A stretch of 34,356 nt of DNA from a virus: positions 1-34,356 of IMG/VR virus record IMGVR_UViG_3300034063_000366, one strand, 5' to 3'. Position 1 is the first letter of the stretch. Every line of letters begins with the position of its first letter. The notes below the pieces were generated by a model that made no database searches, was not told the origin of the DNA, and saw only the letters and a program-made list of their open reading frames with translations. Shown piece after piece: positions 1 to 7,819 of this stretch. A program made the position numbers and the translations under genes.

Positions 1-120
1 CCCACCAGACCCCCCACCCCCAATCAGCACAAGCCTGATGTACTGCGCCCAGCTTTGCTTGCTGAACGTGCCTGAGCCCGAAGTGAGCTTCGTAACCTTG
101 ATCTGAGATGCTGCGGTCAT
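1..120 (-). CDS. Gly-rich tail fibre-like protein (partial, C-terminus beyond window)
   Basis: Starts at ATG 120 on the minus strand, overlapping the stop of the upstream gene (ATGA), and stays open to the window edge, so only about 40 residues are seen. They read MTAASQIKVTKLTSGSGTF, then KQSW, then the beginning of a glycine tract. The TSGSG...K.SWA...IGGGG pattern matches the N-terminus of the neighbouring 117-1028 protein, so the two are tandem paralogues. It is probably a virion appendage subunit of the Gly-rich domain type common in phage fibres. The role is inferred from composition and location. Confidence 0.7.
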   Translation of the reverse strand, partial: MTAASQIKVTKLTSGSGTFSKQSWAQYIRLVLIGGGGSGG

Positions 121-1028
121 TGGCTGATGACGATCACGATGCCCGCCCCTCCTGTTCCGCCTGCTGCAGCAGCGCCGCCTGTGATGGATGCGCCGCCGCC
201 GCCTGCACCGCCTCCGGGGAAACCACCAGCGCCGCCAGCGAAAGCCGCTGTTGCGTTGGCACCGCCACCAGAACCACCAGCGCCCGCAAAACCAAGAGGC
301 GCAGTGCCTCCTGGAAACGGCCCTACACCTACGTTTGTACCGCCTGTTGCAGCGTCAAGCCCAGCAGCGCGAGATTGTCCGCCTGCGCCGCCCGCATTGT
401 AGGCTGGTGCCGTTGTTTTGCCACCGCCGCCGCCTCCTCCGCCACCGCCCATAATTGACGCGCCGCCAGCAGTGCCTGCCGCGCCTGCATTGCTTGCGCC
501 ACTTCCGCCACCACCACCCAAATTGGCCTGCGCCGTTGCCGCGCTGCTAGCGCCAGCAATGCCTCCGTTGTTTCCAGCCGTGCCACCTGTGCTAGTCGTT
601 GCATCACCGCCAACACCAGAAAGCCCCGCCCCTCCACCGCCAGCGGACGCTGTGGATGCAGAGCCACCAGACCCACGGCCACCGCCATAACCCGTCTGCA
701 CCGTGGTCATCACGTTGCCGCCGAAGGTAGAGTTCCCGCCGCCGCCACCGTTGCCGCCACCTGAGCCGGAGCCCGCCGTTCCCGCCGTCCCGCCAGCGCC
801 TACGCTGTAGGGCTCCGTGGTGCCGAGATCAGCCGCATCGTAGAGCCGCTCGACGCGAGAAGCGCCGCCGCCGCCGCCGCCGCCAGAGACTGCTGTAGCC
901 GAAGCAGCCGTATCACCGCCACCTCCACCTCCACCTCCGCCGATGGTGGTGACGGTGACGATCTTGGCCCAACTGGGCTTCGTCCAGTTGCCGGATCCAG
1001 ACGTGAAGATTTGAACGTCAATGCTCAT
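117..1028 (-). CDS. Gly-rich tail fibre-like protein
   Basis: 303 aa. The N-terminus TSGSGNWTKPSWAKIVTV leads into IGGGGGGGGG, the pattern of the Gly-rich domain found in many phage fibre and tail proteins (T.TKP.....V..IGGGGGGG). The rest is an almost continuous Gly/Ala/Ser/Thr repeat with GGGGG tracts ending in GIVIVISQ, which suggests a polyglycine or collagen-like sandwich fold rather than an enzyme. It lies in the leftward structural operon after the portal. Its start codon overlaps the preceding stop at 1025-1028 and its stop overlaps the next start. Long proline-rich frames on the opposite strand are shadows. A surface-exposed appendage, possibly receptor-binding, is inferred. Confidence 0.8.
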   Translation of the reverse strand: MSIDVQIFTSGSGNWTKPSWAKIVTVTTIGGGGGGGGGDTAASATAVSGGGGGGGASRVERLYDAADLGTTEPYSVGAGGTAGTAGSGSGGGNGGGGGNSTFGGNVMTTVQTGYGGGRGSGGSASTASAGGGGAGLSGVGGDATTSTGGTAGNNGGIAGASSAATAQANLGGGGGSGASNAGAAGTAGGASIMGGGGGGGGGGKTTAPAYNAGGAGGQSRAAGLDAATGGTNVGVGPFPGGTAPLGFAGAGGSGGGANATAAFAGGAGGFPGGGAGGGGASITGGAAAAGGTGGAGIVIVISQ

Positions 1029-1324
1029 TCTTCGGGTTCCGGCTGTGGCTCCGGTGCGGGCGCGGGAGTAACCTCACCTGTCGCCAAATTCATCGTGTCG
1101 CCAATGTTCATGGGCGCAAGCGGGCGCACGGCCAGATAGGTAAACTCGCGCGGCGGCGGCTTGATCTCATAATTGGCAGGCGGCGTGGGATCAGGCTCGC
1201 CAAATTCGCAAGTGATGTACCGCCCATATCCAGGCCAGTAATCCTGCGGGTACGGATCGTTGACGAGGATGCCGTTCAGCTTGACGCCATTCTGATCGAG
1301 AACAGCATAGCGAAGTGCAGTCAT
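1025..1324 (-). CDS. small virion-associated protein with Pro/Glu-rich tail
   Basis: 99 aa from ATG 1324, chosen because it overlaps the preceding gene's stop as ATGA; a start at 1372 would run 48 bases into that gene. The protein begins MTALRYAVLDQNGVKLN, has an aromatic middle (PYPQDYWPGYGRYI) and ends in an acidic proline repeat (PAPAPEPQPEPEE). I do not recognise a family. The tightly coupled position between fibre-like genes suggests a small structural or fibre-assembly protein. This is inference only. Confidence 0.7.
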   Translation of the reverse strand: MTALRYAVLDQNGVKLNGILVNDPYPQDYWPGYGRYITCEFGEPDPTPPANYEIKPPPREFTYLAVRPLAPMNIGDTMNLATGEVTPAPAPEPQPEPEE

Positions 1325-1788
1325 GTCTTGGTCACTTTCAGTGTCAGAACCACGTTGGTGATGGTAGAGCAACTGTCCACGTTGAAATACAACACATTGC
1401 CCGCCGCAATTGACGTCGTCCAGCCCGTCAAGGTCGAACTGTTGCCTTTGTTGCTGGCTGAGATCGTGGGCTTAGCCGAGCCCGTAATTGTATCCGCTAC
1501 GGTCGGCGGGAAATTGGCGTAAGTATCCTTCCAGATGTCAATGACAATGCTGCCCGATACATCCGCCTGAAGCGTCCATTCATTGATGGTGCAGTTGAAT
1601 GGGATGGTCAGCCCTACGCCCGCAATGCCCGTGGTGATCACCGCGCCGCCGCCGTTGATTGTGTAGCCAACGGCGGCGGTCGAAATGTTATCGAGCCCGG
1701 TAACGACATGGTTGGCGTCCCACGCAACCGCGCCGGTTGCGCTAAACGAGCCGTCAGCAGGCGTAGAGTGCGTTACGACAACAGTCAT
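1321..1788 (-). CDS. putative fibre/appendage protein
   Basis: 155 aa from ATG 1788, which overlaps the upstream stop as ATGA. The sequence begins MTVVVTHSTPADGSFSATG and is rich in Ser, Thr, Val, Gly and Asn with alternating hydrophobics, typical of beta-structured fibre or adhesin domains. Segments such as PTVADTITGSAKPTISASN resemble the C-terminal parts of predicted phage fibre proteins. No catalytic motif is seen. It is translationally coupled to the Dps-like gene upstream and the 99-aa gene downstream. The function is inferred from composition and the structural operon. Confidence 0.7.
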   Translation of the reverse strand: MTVVVTHSTPADGSFSATGAVAWDANHVVTGLDNISTAAVGYTINGGGAVITTGIAGVGLTIPFNCTINEWTLQADVSGSIVIDIWKDTYANFPPTVADTITGSAKPTISASNKGNSSTLTGWTTSIAAGNVLYFNVDSCSTITNVVLTLKVTKT

Positions 1789-2150
1789 GCGAGGAACTTC
1801 AGCTTGTAGATCGTGGTGTAATAAAGCCCGACAATCTCGTCGATCACGTTCTGAAGCGGCGTGCAATCCTTGTTCACCACGTCATAACGGGTTTTTTCGA
1901 TCTGTTCCGCCTGCCGCTCAAGAAATTCCAGCACGTTGCTGGACTTGTCCGCCGACATGAGCGCGACGGGGCCAATCAGGCCATACTTGCCCTGATACAT
2001 CTCGGCAAACTTGTCCGCGAGGTCGATGATCTCGTCGTAAAAGCCGCCAAGCGCCTGGTGCTTGGCGAACGACCGCGTGTTGAGGTGCGCCGAGTGCGTC
2101 ACGTCACGCGCGAGGAACAACATACCCAGAAACTTGTCGCAGTTGCTCAT
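1785..2150 (-). CDS. Dps/ferritin-like phage protein (DUF5856-like)
   Basis: 121 aa, predicted all-helical, directly after the portal gene with a 4-base overlap. The N-terminal half carries HSAHLNTRSFAKH, then FYDEIIDLADKFAE. Residues H19, H31, D46 and E50 keep the spacing (12, 15, 4) of four ferroxidase-centre ligands of Dps proteins (E. coli Dps H51, H63, D78, E82). The fifth ligand position (D67 in Dps) is a glycine here (G35). The pattern resembles what I recall of phage family DUF5856. Dps proteins are usually around 160-170 aa, so this one is short. It could be a virion-associated ferritin-like protein or a helical protein that has lost activity. Membership in the Dps/ferritin fold is inferred by eye. 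Confidence 0.6.
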   Translation of the reverse strand: MSNCDKFLGMLFLARDVTHSAHLNTRSFAKHQALGGFYDEIIDLADKFAEMYQGKYGLIGPVALMSADKSSNVLEFLERQAEQIEKTRYDVVNKDCTPLQNVIDEIVGLYYTTIYKLKFLA

Positions 2151-4291
2151 ACGGGGGCTCCTTCAGGCGCCATAGGCATTTCGCGCGGGGTTTCGGACGG
2201 CTGCGGCATCAACGGTCGCCCGTTGGAAATGTCACCTGTCTCGATGGCAGCCGCGATGGTGCCCATGACAATGTCCTGTATCTGTTCGGGCGTCATGGCC
2301 TGTTGCACGGCGCTGATACGCTTGGTCTCGGCGTCATACGCCTTGATCTGCAGTTCCTGGGCCTCCATCGAGTTCTGGATGTTCTCGACCATGCCCATGG
2401 TCTGGTTCAGTTGCTGGGTCAGCGCCTCGACCATCTGTTCGGCGGACTGCAATTCGGGCGACTTGTCGTCTTCCGCCAGCACCTTGGGGTCGATAATCTT
2501 CTTGAAGCGGGCCGCCATCTCCTGCGCGCCCGGCCAGTCCATGTTTTTGATAAACAGGTCGCCGGCCACCTGCCACAACTGCGGGCTGGTCTGGAGGATG
2601 TTGGCCATCGCCTCGACCGCTTCCTGGCGCTTGGTCAGGTAGCTCGGGCCTGTGGTGATGACGACGTCGTAAGTGCCGACCGTCGGGTTGTATATCTTCT
2701 CGACCACATTGCCCGCCTCATCGACGATCTTCTTGACGGGCTCCTGCTGCTGCGGGTTGATCTTCGCCATGCCGACCTCGCCGTCGAGGCCGATGATCCG
2801 CGCGATGCGCTCCGTGTCGTAGATCTTGGGGATCATGTCCACAAGCTGGCGCGTGATGTGGCGGATGGCGCGGCCGAGGTTGTCAACATAGTGGTAGGTG
2901 CCCGTGTCGCCTTCCTGCACGCGGGCCATGATGGCCTTGCCGGAGCGTTCGTTGCCTTGCTGCCCCAGCGAGGCGTTATACTGCCCAGTGGACGACTTGA
3001 TGTCCTCGGCGGCGCCCATCTTGGCCTGTATCAGGCCCGTCTGCGCCATGGGCGGCTGGGCACGCTGCGGAAGAGGCAGGACATTGCCAGCACCGTCGGT
3101 CACATCCGGGTTCACTTCGAGGTACGGCCAGTTGGTCGTGTTGGCCGTCTTCCACTGCATCTCGTAGCCTTCGAACTGGCCGCCATAGGCAATGAACGGT
3201 GCCTTGGGCGCCAGAGCCAGCATCTCGGCCTCTTGGCTGGTCCAGTAATTGTACATGCGCTGCGCGTCCTTGGCGTTGCGCACCAGACCGGAGACGTACA
3301 GCCGGCCGTCCACCTCGAACTCGTTGCCGATGACGCGCACGACCGGAATGTACTTGCCCGGCCACTCGCGCTCGTCGAGAATTTCGTACCCGTTGGTCTT
3401 GAGCCACATGACACGGCGACGGTCCACCGTGCGGGTGCGCAGCGGCTTGCCGAACATGGCCTTGAGTTGTTCGTTCTGCGGGGTCTTGTCGAAGGCCGTG
3501 ACGTTGCCCGGATACAGGTTCAGTTTGGCCTTCTGGTGGTCAATGTAAAAGTACTCGGCAATGCGGACGGTGTTCTCGCTGATCCACTGGCTCAGGGACT
3601 GGTCGCCGATGCCCTGCGCCATGATCGAGGTGATGGGCGCGGCGTCGGGGAACGTGCGCTCAAACTCTTCCTTCAGCATGTCCTGCGTGATGAAGCACCA
3701 CTGCGCGTCGGACCCGCAAGGGTCCTGGATCGTCGGGTCCATGTAGACGCTGAAGGAGTTGCGGACGCGCCCGATGCGCAAATCCTGATCAAAACTGTCT
3801 TCTCGTGCGTATTCTGTCAGGATGCGGATGTAACCTTCGCCGTAGGTCACCTGGTTGTCGCACGCGGTGTCGTAGGCCACGTCGGCGTCGGACATGTACT
3901 CGATGTGCCGGATGATGCCGTCGAAGACCTCGGCCACCGCCACGTCCGCGCGGTCGTCGGCGGGGATGACCTTGCCGCTGGGCCGGTTCTGACGCTGCTG
4001 GTTGGTCACCTGCCGGACGTGCTGTGGCAACTTGTTGATGGTCAGGCAGGGCCTGGCGTTGATGGTCTGGCCCTGCACCGAGCCGCGGGTCGCCAGCACG
4101 TCAGCCGGCCACTGCCACTGGTTGTCGGGCGAGCCCGCCATGAAGCGCAGGTCGTCCAGTTCGTCCTCGCGGCTCTCGCCCAGCGCGGCGATGGCCATGG
4201 TGTAGCGCGAGCGCATGGTCGCCAGCAGGTCGGCCTTGTCGGTGCCCCCGTTGGCGACGTTCGCCGCGCCTGTCAGACCGTCATCGGCCAT
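2147..4291 (-). CDS. portal protein (P22 gp1-like)
   Basis: 714 aa, close to the P22 portal (725 aa). It forms the dodecameric ring at the head vertex through which DNA is packaged and ejected. Recognisable P22-type segments are the N-terminal RYTMAIAALGESREDELDD and WPADVLATRG, the region NKLPQHVRQVTNQQRQNRP near residue 90, and GNERSGKAIMARVQEGDTGT near residue 450. The C-terminal 100 residues are rich in Gln, Glu and Met, consistent with the helical barrel of the family. It starts at ATG 4291, overlapping the stop of the 46-aa gene. The 728-aa frame on the opposite strand is an antisense artefact. Confidence 0.93.
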   Translation of the reverse strand: MADDGLTGAANVANGGTDKADLLATMRSRYTMAIAALGESREDELDDLRFMAGSPDNQWQWPADVLATRGSVQGQTINARPCLTINKLPQHVRQVTNQQRQNRPSGKVIPADDRADVAVAEVFDGIIRHIEYMSDADVAYDTACDNQVTYGEGYIRILTEYAREDSFDQDLRIGRVRNSFSVYMDPTIQDPCGSDAQWCFITQDMLKEEFERTFPDAAPITSIMAQGIGDQSLSQWISENTVRIAEYFYIDHQKAKLNLYPGNVTAFDKTPQNEQLKAMFGKPLRTRTVDRRRVMWLKTNGYEILDEREWPGKYIPVVRVIGNEFEVDGRLYVSGLVRNAKDAQRMYNYWTSQEAEMLALAPKAPFIAYGGQFEGYEMQWKTANTTNWPYLEVNPDVTDGAGNVLPLPQRAQPPMAQTGLIQAKMGAAEDIKSSTGQYNASLGQQGNERSGKAIMARVQEGDTGTYHYVDNLGRAIRHITRQLVDMIPKIYDTERIARIIGLDGEVGMAKINPQQQEPVKKIVDEAGNVVEKIYNPTVGTYDVVITTGPSYLTKRQEAVEAMANILQTSPQLWQVAGDLFIKNMDWPGAQEMAARFKKIIDPKVLAEDDKSPELQSAEQMVEALTQQLNQTMGMVENIQNSMEAQELQIKAYDAETKRISAVQQAMTPEQIQDIVMGTIAAAIETGDISNGRPLMPQPSETPREMPMAPEGAPV

Positions 4292-4431
4292 TACTTGCCC
4301 TTCTTGCCCTGCGCCTTGCGCATGACGTTGTATGCGATGGCCAAAGACTGCTTTTTCGGCTTGCCGGCGGCCATTTCAGCCTTCAAATTCTTGCGGAAGG
4401 CCCCTTTTGAGGCTGATTTGACCAGCGGCAT
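4291..4431 (-). CDS. tiny basic phage protein (46 aa)
   Basis: ATG 4431 to TAA 4291-4293, giving 46 aa beginning MPLVKSASKGAFRKNLKAE and ending in a KKGK tail. About a quarter of residues are Lys or Arg. The KGAFRKN.KAEMAAGKP core recurs in small proteins of many phages next to the portal, but I know of no function. It overlaps the portal start by one base and follows the 67-aa gene, so it is translated from the same packaging-gene mRNA. Binding of nucleic acid or of an acidic head protein is only a guess from the charge. Confidence 0.75.
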   Translation of the reverse strand: MPLVKSASKGAFRKNLKAEMAAGKPKKQSLAIAYNVMRKAQGKKGK

Positions 4432-4432
4432 G

Positions 4433-4636
4433 TCACTTGCCCTTCTTGACGCGCTTCATGCCGGGCAGTCCGCCGTAGCCGGACAGTGACCGCTGGGCCG
4501 TTTTGGCTGATTTCTTGAAGTCTGCGGCGGTCGGAGCCCCCTTGGACCCCGGTTTCCGCATCTTTTCGCCCGATCCGGCGGCGATGCGGGCTTTCTTGGC
4601 GTGAATGTTGGCATAAAGTCCGGGTTTCTTGGCCAT
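4433..4636 (-). CDS. small basic phage protein (67 aa)
   Basis: 67 aa beginning MAKKPGLYANIHAKKARIA and continuing with GSGEKMRKPGSKGAPTAADF, a sequence style repeated in many phages beside the portal and terminase. It is strongly basic and ends KRVKKGK. No catalytic motif, signal peptide or membrane segment is seen. It lies one base from the 46-aa gene and one base from the 85-aa gene. Function is unknown. With its neighbours it makes a run of three small cationic proteins between the 142-aa surface-like gene and the portal. Confidence 0.75.
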   Translation of the reverse strand: MAKKPGLYANIHAKKARIAAGSGEKMRKPGSKGAPTAADFKKSAKTAQRSLSGYGGLPGMKRVKKGK

Positions 4637-4637
4637 T

Positions 4638-4895
4638 TTAGCACTTCCACCGTCTCATAGAGGCTTTCGCCCGTTCTGCGTTCTTCGACTTGGCGACCAC
4701 GCCGCCCATCCGGGCGCAGAAACTGGCCTTCCGGCCCTTGTCCGCAGCCGTCTTGGGCGAAGGCGCGGGCGGCTTCAGCTTGCTGCCCGTCGCCTTGTTG
4801 TACTTGGCACGCCCCTTGGCCGTCAGCCCGGCACCCTTGCTGACGGGCAGCTTCTCGCCACGGCCTACGGCCAGAGAGACGCTCTTGCGGGCCAT
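4638..4895 (-). CDS. small basic protein, DUF6321-like
   Basis: 85 aa with the segment GRGEKLPVSKGAGLTAKGRA followed by KYNKATGS and, near the C-terminus, KASFCARMGGV. This matches from memory the phage and plant-associated family DUF6321 (GLTAKGRAKYN...FCARM). The protein is very basic, contains two cysteines and has no membrane segment. Its operon position is just upstream of the 67-aa gene and downstream of the putative surface protein. The biochemical role of the family is not known to me. Confidence 0.72.
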   Translation of the reverse strand: MARKSVSLAVGRGEKLPVSKGAGLTAKGRAKYNKATGSKLKPPAPSPKTAADKGRKASFCARMGGVVAKSKNAERAKASMRRWKC

Positions 4896-4896
4896 G

Positions 4897-5325
4897 TTAC
4901 AGGCAGTGAATGACTGCGAAGTTCAGCACCACGGCCTCGGACAGGTTGCCTGCCGAGATGTTGCGGAGCACAAACGAGCATGAACCCGCCGAATGGCCTG
5001 AAACCCAGCAGTTGTATGTTACGTTCGACGCCACGCCGCCAGCCACGTTGACGATGATCACGTCCTTGGCACTGATCGTGCTGTTGGTCAGCGTGAACGA
5101 CACGTTGGTCGTTGCGTTCAGCGTGGCGTTGCTCATCGTAATCTGGCCCGCCGACTTGTTCAGCGTGACGCCCGTGGACTTGTCAGTCAACTGCGTGACC
5201 GTGCCTTGCGCGGCGGCGGTGTAGCCGAGTTCGTCGGTCGCGTAGATGTCAACGCCGCTGATGAGGTCGGCGCCGGAAATGTCCTGGTCTTCATACGCCA
5301 CGCCAATCGGTTTGGTATTGCCCAT
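4897..5325 (-). CDS. putative head/appendage protein
   Basis: 142 aa from ATG 5325, which follows the terminase stop (5328-5330) by two bases and has AGGA about 8 bases upstream; an in-frame TTG at 5343 would overlap the terminase. After MGNTKPIGVAYEDQDISGAD, the protein is rich in Thr, Ser, Asn and Val in beta-type runs (TNVSFTLTNSTISAKDVIIV) and has three cysteines in its C-terminal third. It looks like a beta-sandwich decoration or fibre domain. No family is recognised. A structural role is inferred from composition and position between terminase and portal. Confidence 0.7.
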   Translation of the reverse strand: MGNTKPIGVAYEDQDISGADLISGVDIYATDELGYTAAAQGTVTQLTDKSTGVTLNKSAGQITMSNATLNATTNVSFTLTNSTISAKDVIIVNVAGGVASNVTYNCWVSGHSAGSCSFVLRNISAGNLSEAVVLNFAVIHCL

Positions 5326-5327
5326 TG

Positions 5328-6854
5328 CTATGATCCTAGCCAAGAGGTTGAAATACTAGCCTGACCATAAGCCTTGCGCGGCGTCCTGTCAACGCGCTCG
5401 CCTCTGGAGGCCACGGGGAACGCGAATGTAACGGCAATCGCGTCCGCAGCGTCGGGGCTTGCGAGCCCACGGGCTTTCATCTCCTTCTTGCCTTCGAGGT
5501 AGATCGTGCCCTTGCTGTCCGGCTTCATCAGCGGCGAAATCAGGTCCGTCTTCAGCACCCGGTCGGGCGGGATCGACGCGCTTTTCAGCCATTCCCGCAT
5601 GGCTCCCCACATCTCGGCCCGCTTGTTGCCGTACATGACCGGCTTGCTGCTCTTAGACCCAAAGTTCACCCCCTTGACCTTGTACCGCTGCTCCTTGAGC
5701 CGGTCCACGACGCCTGCGCCTAGGCCCCCCTCGTCGATCACGACCATCGTCGGCTGGAACTCCTCCATGGCCTCGATGACGCGGCCTACGACTTCCATGG
5801 TGTCGTCACCACGGTATCGGCGGATTGCCACGATGTCCCGGCCTTGCCGTACCGCGATAACCGTAGCGTCGGCACCGAAGCGTGCCGGGTCCACGCCGAG
5901 GACGACAGGAGCCGAGGCGTCCTTATAGCGGGGTCGTTCCATGGCGTCGTCGACGAGATGGATGGGGATGAACTGGTCATCTCCAGCCGAGGGAAACTCA
6001 CCGTAGACTTCAACATGCGCCTGAGCGCTGTCAGGCCCGTATTCCTGGATGATTTGCTCATAGACCGCCTTGTCCGTTCCTTCGACCGTGCGGGCGTCCA
6101 CGGTCTTGTTGCGCCAGAAGTCCCGCTTGGCGTTGAACGCCTCGTAGAAGTAGCCCGTGTTGCGGCGGGGGTTGGAGAACGCCATCCAGAAGCGGTGCGG
6201 CGTGTTCTCGGTGAAAAAGCCCGCCGCGACCTGCCAGATGGCGTCGGCGATGCCCGAGGCTTCGTCGAAGATCAGCAGCACGCCGTCGAAGTTGTGGACG
6301 CCCGCGTAGGCGTCCGGGTTTTCTTCCGACCACAGCCGGCCCTCAACGCCCCAGTAGCGCGTGCCCTTCTTCAGGTCGCGCTCGACCAGTTCCGCAATCC
6401 ACTTGGCGGGCATGACGCGGGTGGCCGAGACCTCGAACCAATGGCTGTTCAGGGCCAGTGCCATCCACTTGGTGATTTCGGCCCAGGTGATGGAGCGCAA
6501 CTGCGTCTCGGAGTTGGCCGACACGATGGTCGTGGACCCAATGCGGGTGGTCAGCATCCAGATGACGAGCCATGAGACAAGGGCCGACTTGCCGATGCCG
6601 CGGCCGGAGGAGACGGCCATGCGGAACACGTCGAAGTCCACCTTGCCGCCGTTCTGCTTGATGTGCGCCGTCAGATCCTGCAGCACCTCGCGCTGCCACC
6701 GGCGCGGACCGGAGAAGTGCTCCAGCGGCGTGCCGGGCTGGCCCCACGGAAACAGGTAGAGCACGAACTTGTACGGGTCGTCCTTGAGGCTGGGCGACCA
6801 CAGGGTCGCCATCAGCGTCTGCTCGTCGTCAGCGCTGTAAATCGGGGTCTGCAT
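5328..6854 (-). CDS. terL: terminase large subunit
   Basis: 508 aa from ATG 6854. Earlier frame residues overlap the small terminase and are not protein-like. It is the packaging motor: an N-terminal ATPase that translocates DNA through the portal and a C-terminal RNase H-like nuclease that cuts genome ends. Walker A is SGRGIGKS near residues 83-90. Walker B with its catalytic Glu is LLIFDE near 193-198. The nuclease acidic residues lie in GVDPARFGAD (about 321), VVIDEGG (about 373) and SPDAADA (about 467). Length is normal for phage terminases. It overlaps terS by 26 bases. Confidence 0.95.
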   Translation of the reverse strand: MQTPIYSADDEQTLMATLWSPSLKDDPYKFVLYLFPWGQPGTPLEHFSGPRRWQREVLQDLTAHIKQNGGKVDFDVFRMAVSSGRGIGKSALVSWLVIWMLTTRIGSTTIVSANSETQLRSITWAEITKWMALALNSHWFEVSATRVMPAKWIAELVERDLKKGTRYWGVEGRLWSEENPDAYAGVHNFDGVLLIFDEASGIADAIWQVAAGFFTENTPHRFWMAFSNPRRNTGYFYEAFNAKRDFWRNKTVDARTVEGTDKAVYEQIIQEYGPDSAQAHVEVYGEFPSAGDDQFIPIHLVDDAMERPRYKDASAPVVLGVDPARFGADATVIAVRQGRDIVAIRRYRGDDTMEVVGRVIEAMEEFQPTMVVIDEGGLGAGVVDRLKEQRYKVKGVNFGSKSSKPVMYGNKRAEMWGAMREWLKSASIPPDRVLKTDLISPLMKPDSKGTIYLEGKKEMKARGLASPDAADAIAVTFAFPVASRGERVDRTPRKAYGQASISTSWLGS

Positions 6855-7254
6855 GTATTTCCGTGGCGGCCAGTTCAATGACGCGGTGCTGCGCCTGCTC
6901 CAGCGCGGCCGTGATGCTGATCTTCTGGTCCACCGTGACCTCGATGGCCTGCTTGGCCGCCCAGCCGTGGGCGTAACGCAAGACCTCAAGCGCCGCCTTG
7001 CTGTCGCCCGCCCGCGCGGCGTCGTGCAGGACGGTGGCCATCTCGTGCTCGCCGTCGGCGCGGCCTTTCTGCTCGGCATACTCCGCGATGGGGTCCATCT
7101 GGCAGAGCCTGCGGTATTCGGTCGGCGTCATGCCTGCGGCGAGGGCGAGGGTGTCGCCCTTCAGCCCCAGCTTGGCCGCCGCATAGATGGCCTCCAGACG
7201 CGCTTCGGTGGCAGTCAGCGGACGCGGGTCGTATGGGAGCGAGTGGAAGGTCAC
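6829..7254 (-). CDS. terminase small subunit (putative)
   Basis: 141 aa, helical, directly upstream of terL with a short overlap, the standard place for the small terminase that recognises the packaging site and loads the large subunit. The N-terminal half (TATEARLEAIYAAAKLGLKG, then LALAAGMTPTEYRRL) reads as a helix-turn-helix DNA-binding segment. The remainder (HEMATVLHDAARAGDSKAAL) is helical and suits oligomerisation. The assignment rests on size, helix-turn-helix pattern and synteny rather than on a diagnostic motif. Confidence 0.8.
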   Translation of the reverse strand: MTFHSLPYDPRPLTATEARLEAIYAAAKLGLKGDTLALAAGMTPTEYRRLCQMDPIAEYAEQKGRADGEHEMATVLHDAARAGDSKAALEVLRYAHGWAAKQAIEVTVDQKISITAALEQAQHRVIELAATEIHADPDLQR

Positions 7255-7553
7255 TTTTTTAGTGTTTTGCGGCCTGCAAAAGCTTTTCCTTTGCGGCGGG
7301 CCATCTCTTTTTTGGCTTCTGCTACCTGGGCGGCGTACAGCATATCCGAGGCTTTGTAGGCTTTATTGCTAGAAGCAATTTTTTTTTCGCGGAACAAACG
7401 CTCTCCCATATTTGCGGCGACGTTTGATGCGTCAGAAGCAGTCATCACACGCGCCATGGGCGTCTTACCGCGCACATACTGCTGCGACCCGTCAGGGTTC
7501 TTGGTGGTCTTGAGCTTCTTGGTGCCGCTACGCGGCATAGAACCCTTGGGCAT
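7251..7553 (-). CDS. small lysine-rich protein at head of packaging operon
   Basis: 100 aa from ATG 7553, preceded by a CGGAG ribosome binding site 7 bases upstream. The start at 7703 is rejected because its extra 50 residues fall in palindromic non-coding DNA. The protein starts MPKGSMPRSGTKKLKTTK and ends GKAFAGRKTLKK, about a quarter Lys plus Arg with a helical middle. It is the first gene of the leftward packaging operon and overlaps terS by four bases. It resembles in charge and style the small basic proteins near the portal. Function is unknown; nucleic acid binding is possible. Confidence 0.72.
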   Translation of the reverse strand: MPKGSMPRSGTKKLKTTKNPDGSQQYVRGKTPMARVMTASDASNVAANMGERLFREKKIASSNKAYKASDMLYAAQVAEAKKEMARRKGKAFAGRKTLKK

Positions 7554-7608
7554 GGTGCGTCTCCGATTGACTGAGCGGAATGTAACATGGGGCCGTGCTG
7601 CAGGAAAT

Positions 7609-7619
7609 AAAAAATTTTT
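7609..7619. other. A6T5 tract
   Basis: An uninterrupted A6T5 run within a short AT-rich patch about 60 bases upstream of the first packaging gene, in otherwise GC-rich DNA. Such tracts bend DNA and often sit near promoters or origins. I could not find a convincing -35/-10 pair here for the leftward operon, so the site of its promoter stays open. Confidence 0.4.
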
Positions 7620-7686
7620 CTTGTGGCCCTTGGCCTCGGCAACAGCAGCCGCGCTCGGCCCTGCCCCCCCTCCCCTCTGAGCACTC

Positions 7687-7760
7687 GCAGCAAAATGCTG
7701 CACTGCACCAATCTGCTAGCATGGTAGCAGGCTAGTTTAGCTAGCATGCTAACATGTTAG
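7687..7760. repeat. cluster of overlapping palindromes
   Basis: Four dyads in 74 bases: GCAGC-AAAAT-GCTGC (7687-7701), CTGCTA-GCATGG-TAGCAG (7713-7730), TAGCATGCTA (7742-7751) and CTAACATGTTAG (7749-7760), the last two overlapping. The TAGCA word recurs in several. They lie between the packaging operon and the 15-bp repeat array in non-coding DNA. This could be an operator cluster or part of the origin region. No ORF crossing it looks protein-like. Confidence 0.6.
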
Positions 7761-7819
7761 TTGCTGGCATCGATGCCTGGCGGCTGTGTGCTCTTGGACC
7801 TTTTGACCTAGCGTCAAGC

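Noticed and set aside
127-690. Proline-rich plus-strand ORFs at the left end
   Set aside because: They are the complement of the glycine tracts of the fibre gene.
2303-4489. 728-aa ORF on the plus strand over the portal gene
   Set aside because: It is antisense to a confident portal, with a His/Val/Leu/Arg/Asp-rich composition typical of the complement of GC-rich coding DNA.
7590-7607. Leftward promoter for the packaging operon with TTTCCT and TACATT boxes
   Set aside because: A pair with 17-base spacing can be drawn just upstream of the 100-aa gene, but both boxes are poor matches.
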